A DNA stretch of 33,304 bases from Rhodospirillaceae bacterium (lineage in GTDB: Bacteria > Pseudomonadota > Alphaproteobacteria > UBA2966): positions 1-33,304 of the forward strand of contig NZDS01000234.1 of assembly GCA_002690215.1 (NCBI GenBank), given 5' to 3'. Below, in pieces: positions 33,238 through 33,304 of this stretch. Positions within the stretch are counted from its first letter, which is position 1, and every line of letters starts with the position of its first letter. The translations under genes were made by a program, and so were the position numbers. A model generated the notes under the pieces. That model saw only the letters and a program-made list of their open reading frames with translations, was not told where the DNA came from and did not search any database.

Positions 33238-33304
33238 CCCGTGGGTAGGCGCGGTTCGCAGGGCGTAGTGGGACTACGGCCAAGAACCGCAACGCCGCCA
33301 CGGG
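33238..33304. repeat. Long imperfect hairpin reaching the window edge
   Basis: The 67-base element starts CCCGTGG (33238-33244) and ends CCACGGG (33298-33304). Inside are GCGGTTC (33251-33257) with GAACCGC (33284-33290), and CGTAGT (33264-33269) with ACTACG (33273-33278) around a GGG loop. It lacks a T-run, so it looks like a palindromic extragenic repeat or the end of a mobile element rather than a plain terminator. The stretch before it (33194-33237) holds no gene. Confidence 0.6.

Noticed and set aside
1-33304. tRNA, rRNA, complete insertion sequence, toxin-antitoxin, restriction or phage defence genes
   Set aside because: None were seen on reading both strands; every sizeable coding region is metabolic, repair, envelope or regulatory.

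Overview
The window is GC-rich chromosomal DNA with densely packed genes and small 4-base gene overlaps. It looks like an alphaproteobacterium, probably a free-living Rhodospirillales-like lineage. The basis is the divergent recG / sdhE-mfd arrangement, a PleD/PopA-type REC-REC-GGDEF protein, a fused one-chain indolepyruvate ferredoxin oxidoreductase beside an Lrp regulator, and the overall protein similarity. This is inferred from recalled family knowledge; no database search was run. No rRNA, tRNA, CRISPR array, complete insertion sequence or prophage gene was seen.

Layout. 1-4.9 kb: the alkyltransferase half of an Ada-like DNA repair protein, a single-domain response regulator, a NodB-type deacetylase, a fossil of a short-chain dehydrogenase, an amidase, and a D-serine-dehydratase-like PLP enzyme. 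A non-coding stretch full of palindromic operator-like sites follows. 4.9-7.9 kb: an SDR oxidoreductase, a REC-REC-GGDEF protein that has lost its catalytic and phospho-acceptor residues but keeps its c-di-GMP inhibitory site, and a FrnE-type thiol oxidoreductase. 7.9-13.9 kb: the DNA repair and respiration block mfd, sdhE and recG. 13.9-19.5 kb: the envelope block, with a DUF502 membrane protein, a Sel1-repeat secreted protein, a tight GT2 / TVP38 / GT83 glycosyltransferase unit and a SprA-related HExxH protein. 19.7-21.8 kb: three minus-strand genes (Crp/Fnr regulator, unknown membrane protein, Lrp regulator). 22-28 kb: indolepyruvate oxidoreductase, HisC-like aminotransferase and a TPR/glycosyltransferase-9-like protein. 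28-33.2 kb: alpha/beta hydrolase, dihydroxyacid dehydratase (ilvD), SDR, D-threonine-aldolase-like enzyme and a small conserved-looking protein. The window ends inside or at the edge of a long hairpin.

How genes may work together. The GT2, TVP38 and GT83 genes overlap each other. Their predicted activities fit building a polyprenyl-phosphate sugar, moving the lipid across the membrane, and transferring the sugar outside. The aminotransferase and the indolepyruvate oxidoreductase fit conversion of aromatic amino acids to aryl-acetyl-CoA under the neighbouring Lrp regulator. The ilvD-SDR-aldolase run overlaps or nearly abuts and may be one transcription unit. The observations most worth a second look are the convergent operator array at 4.66-4.89 kb, the catalytically dead PopA-like protein, the SDR fossil at 1.95-2.04 kb, and the GT2-TVP38-GT83 unit.
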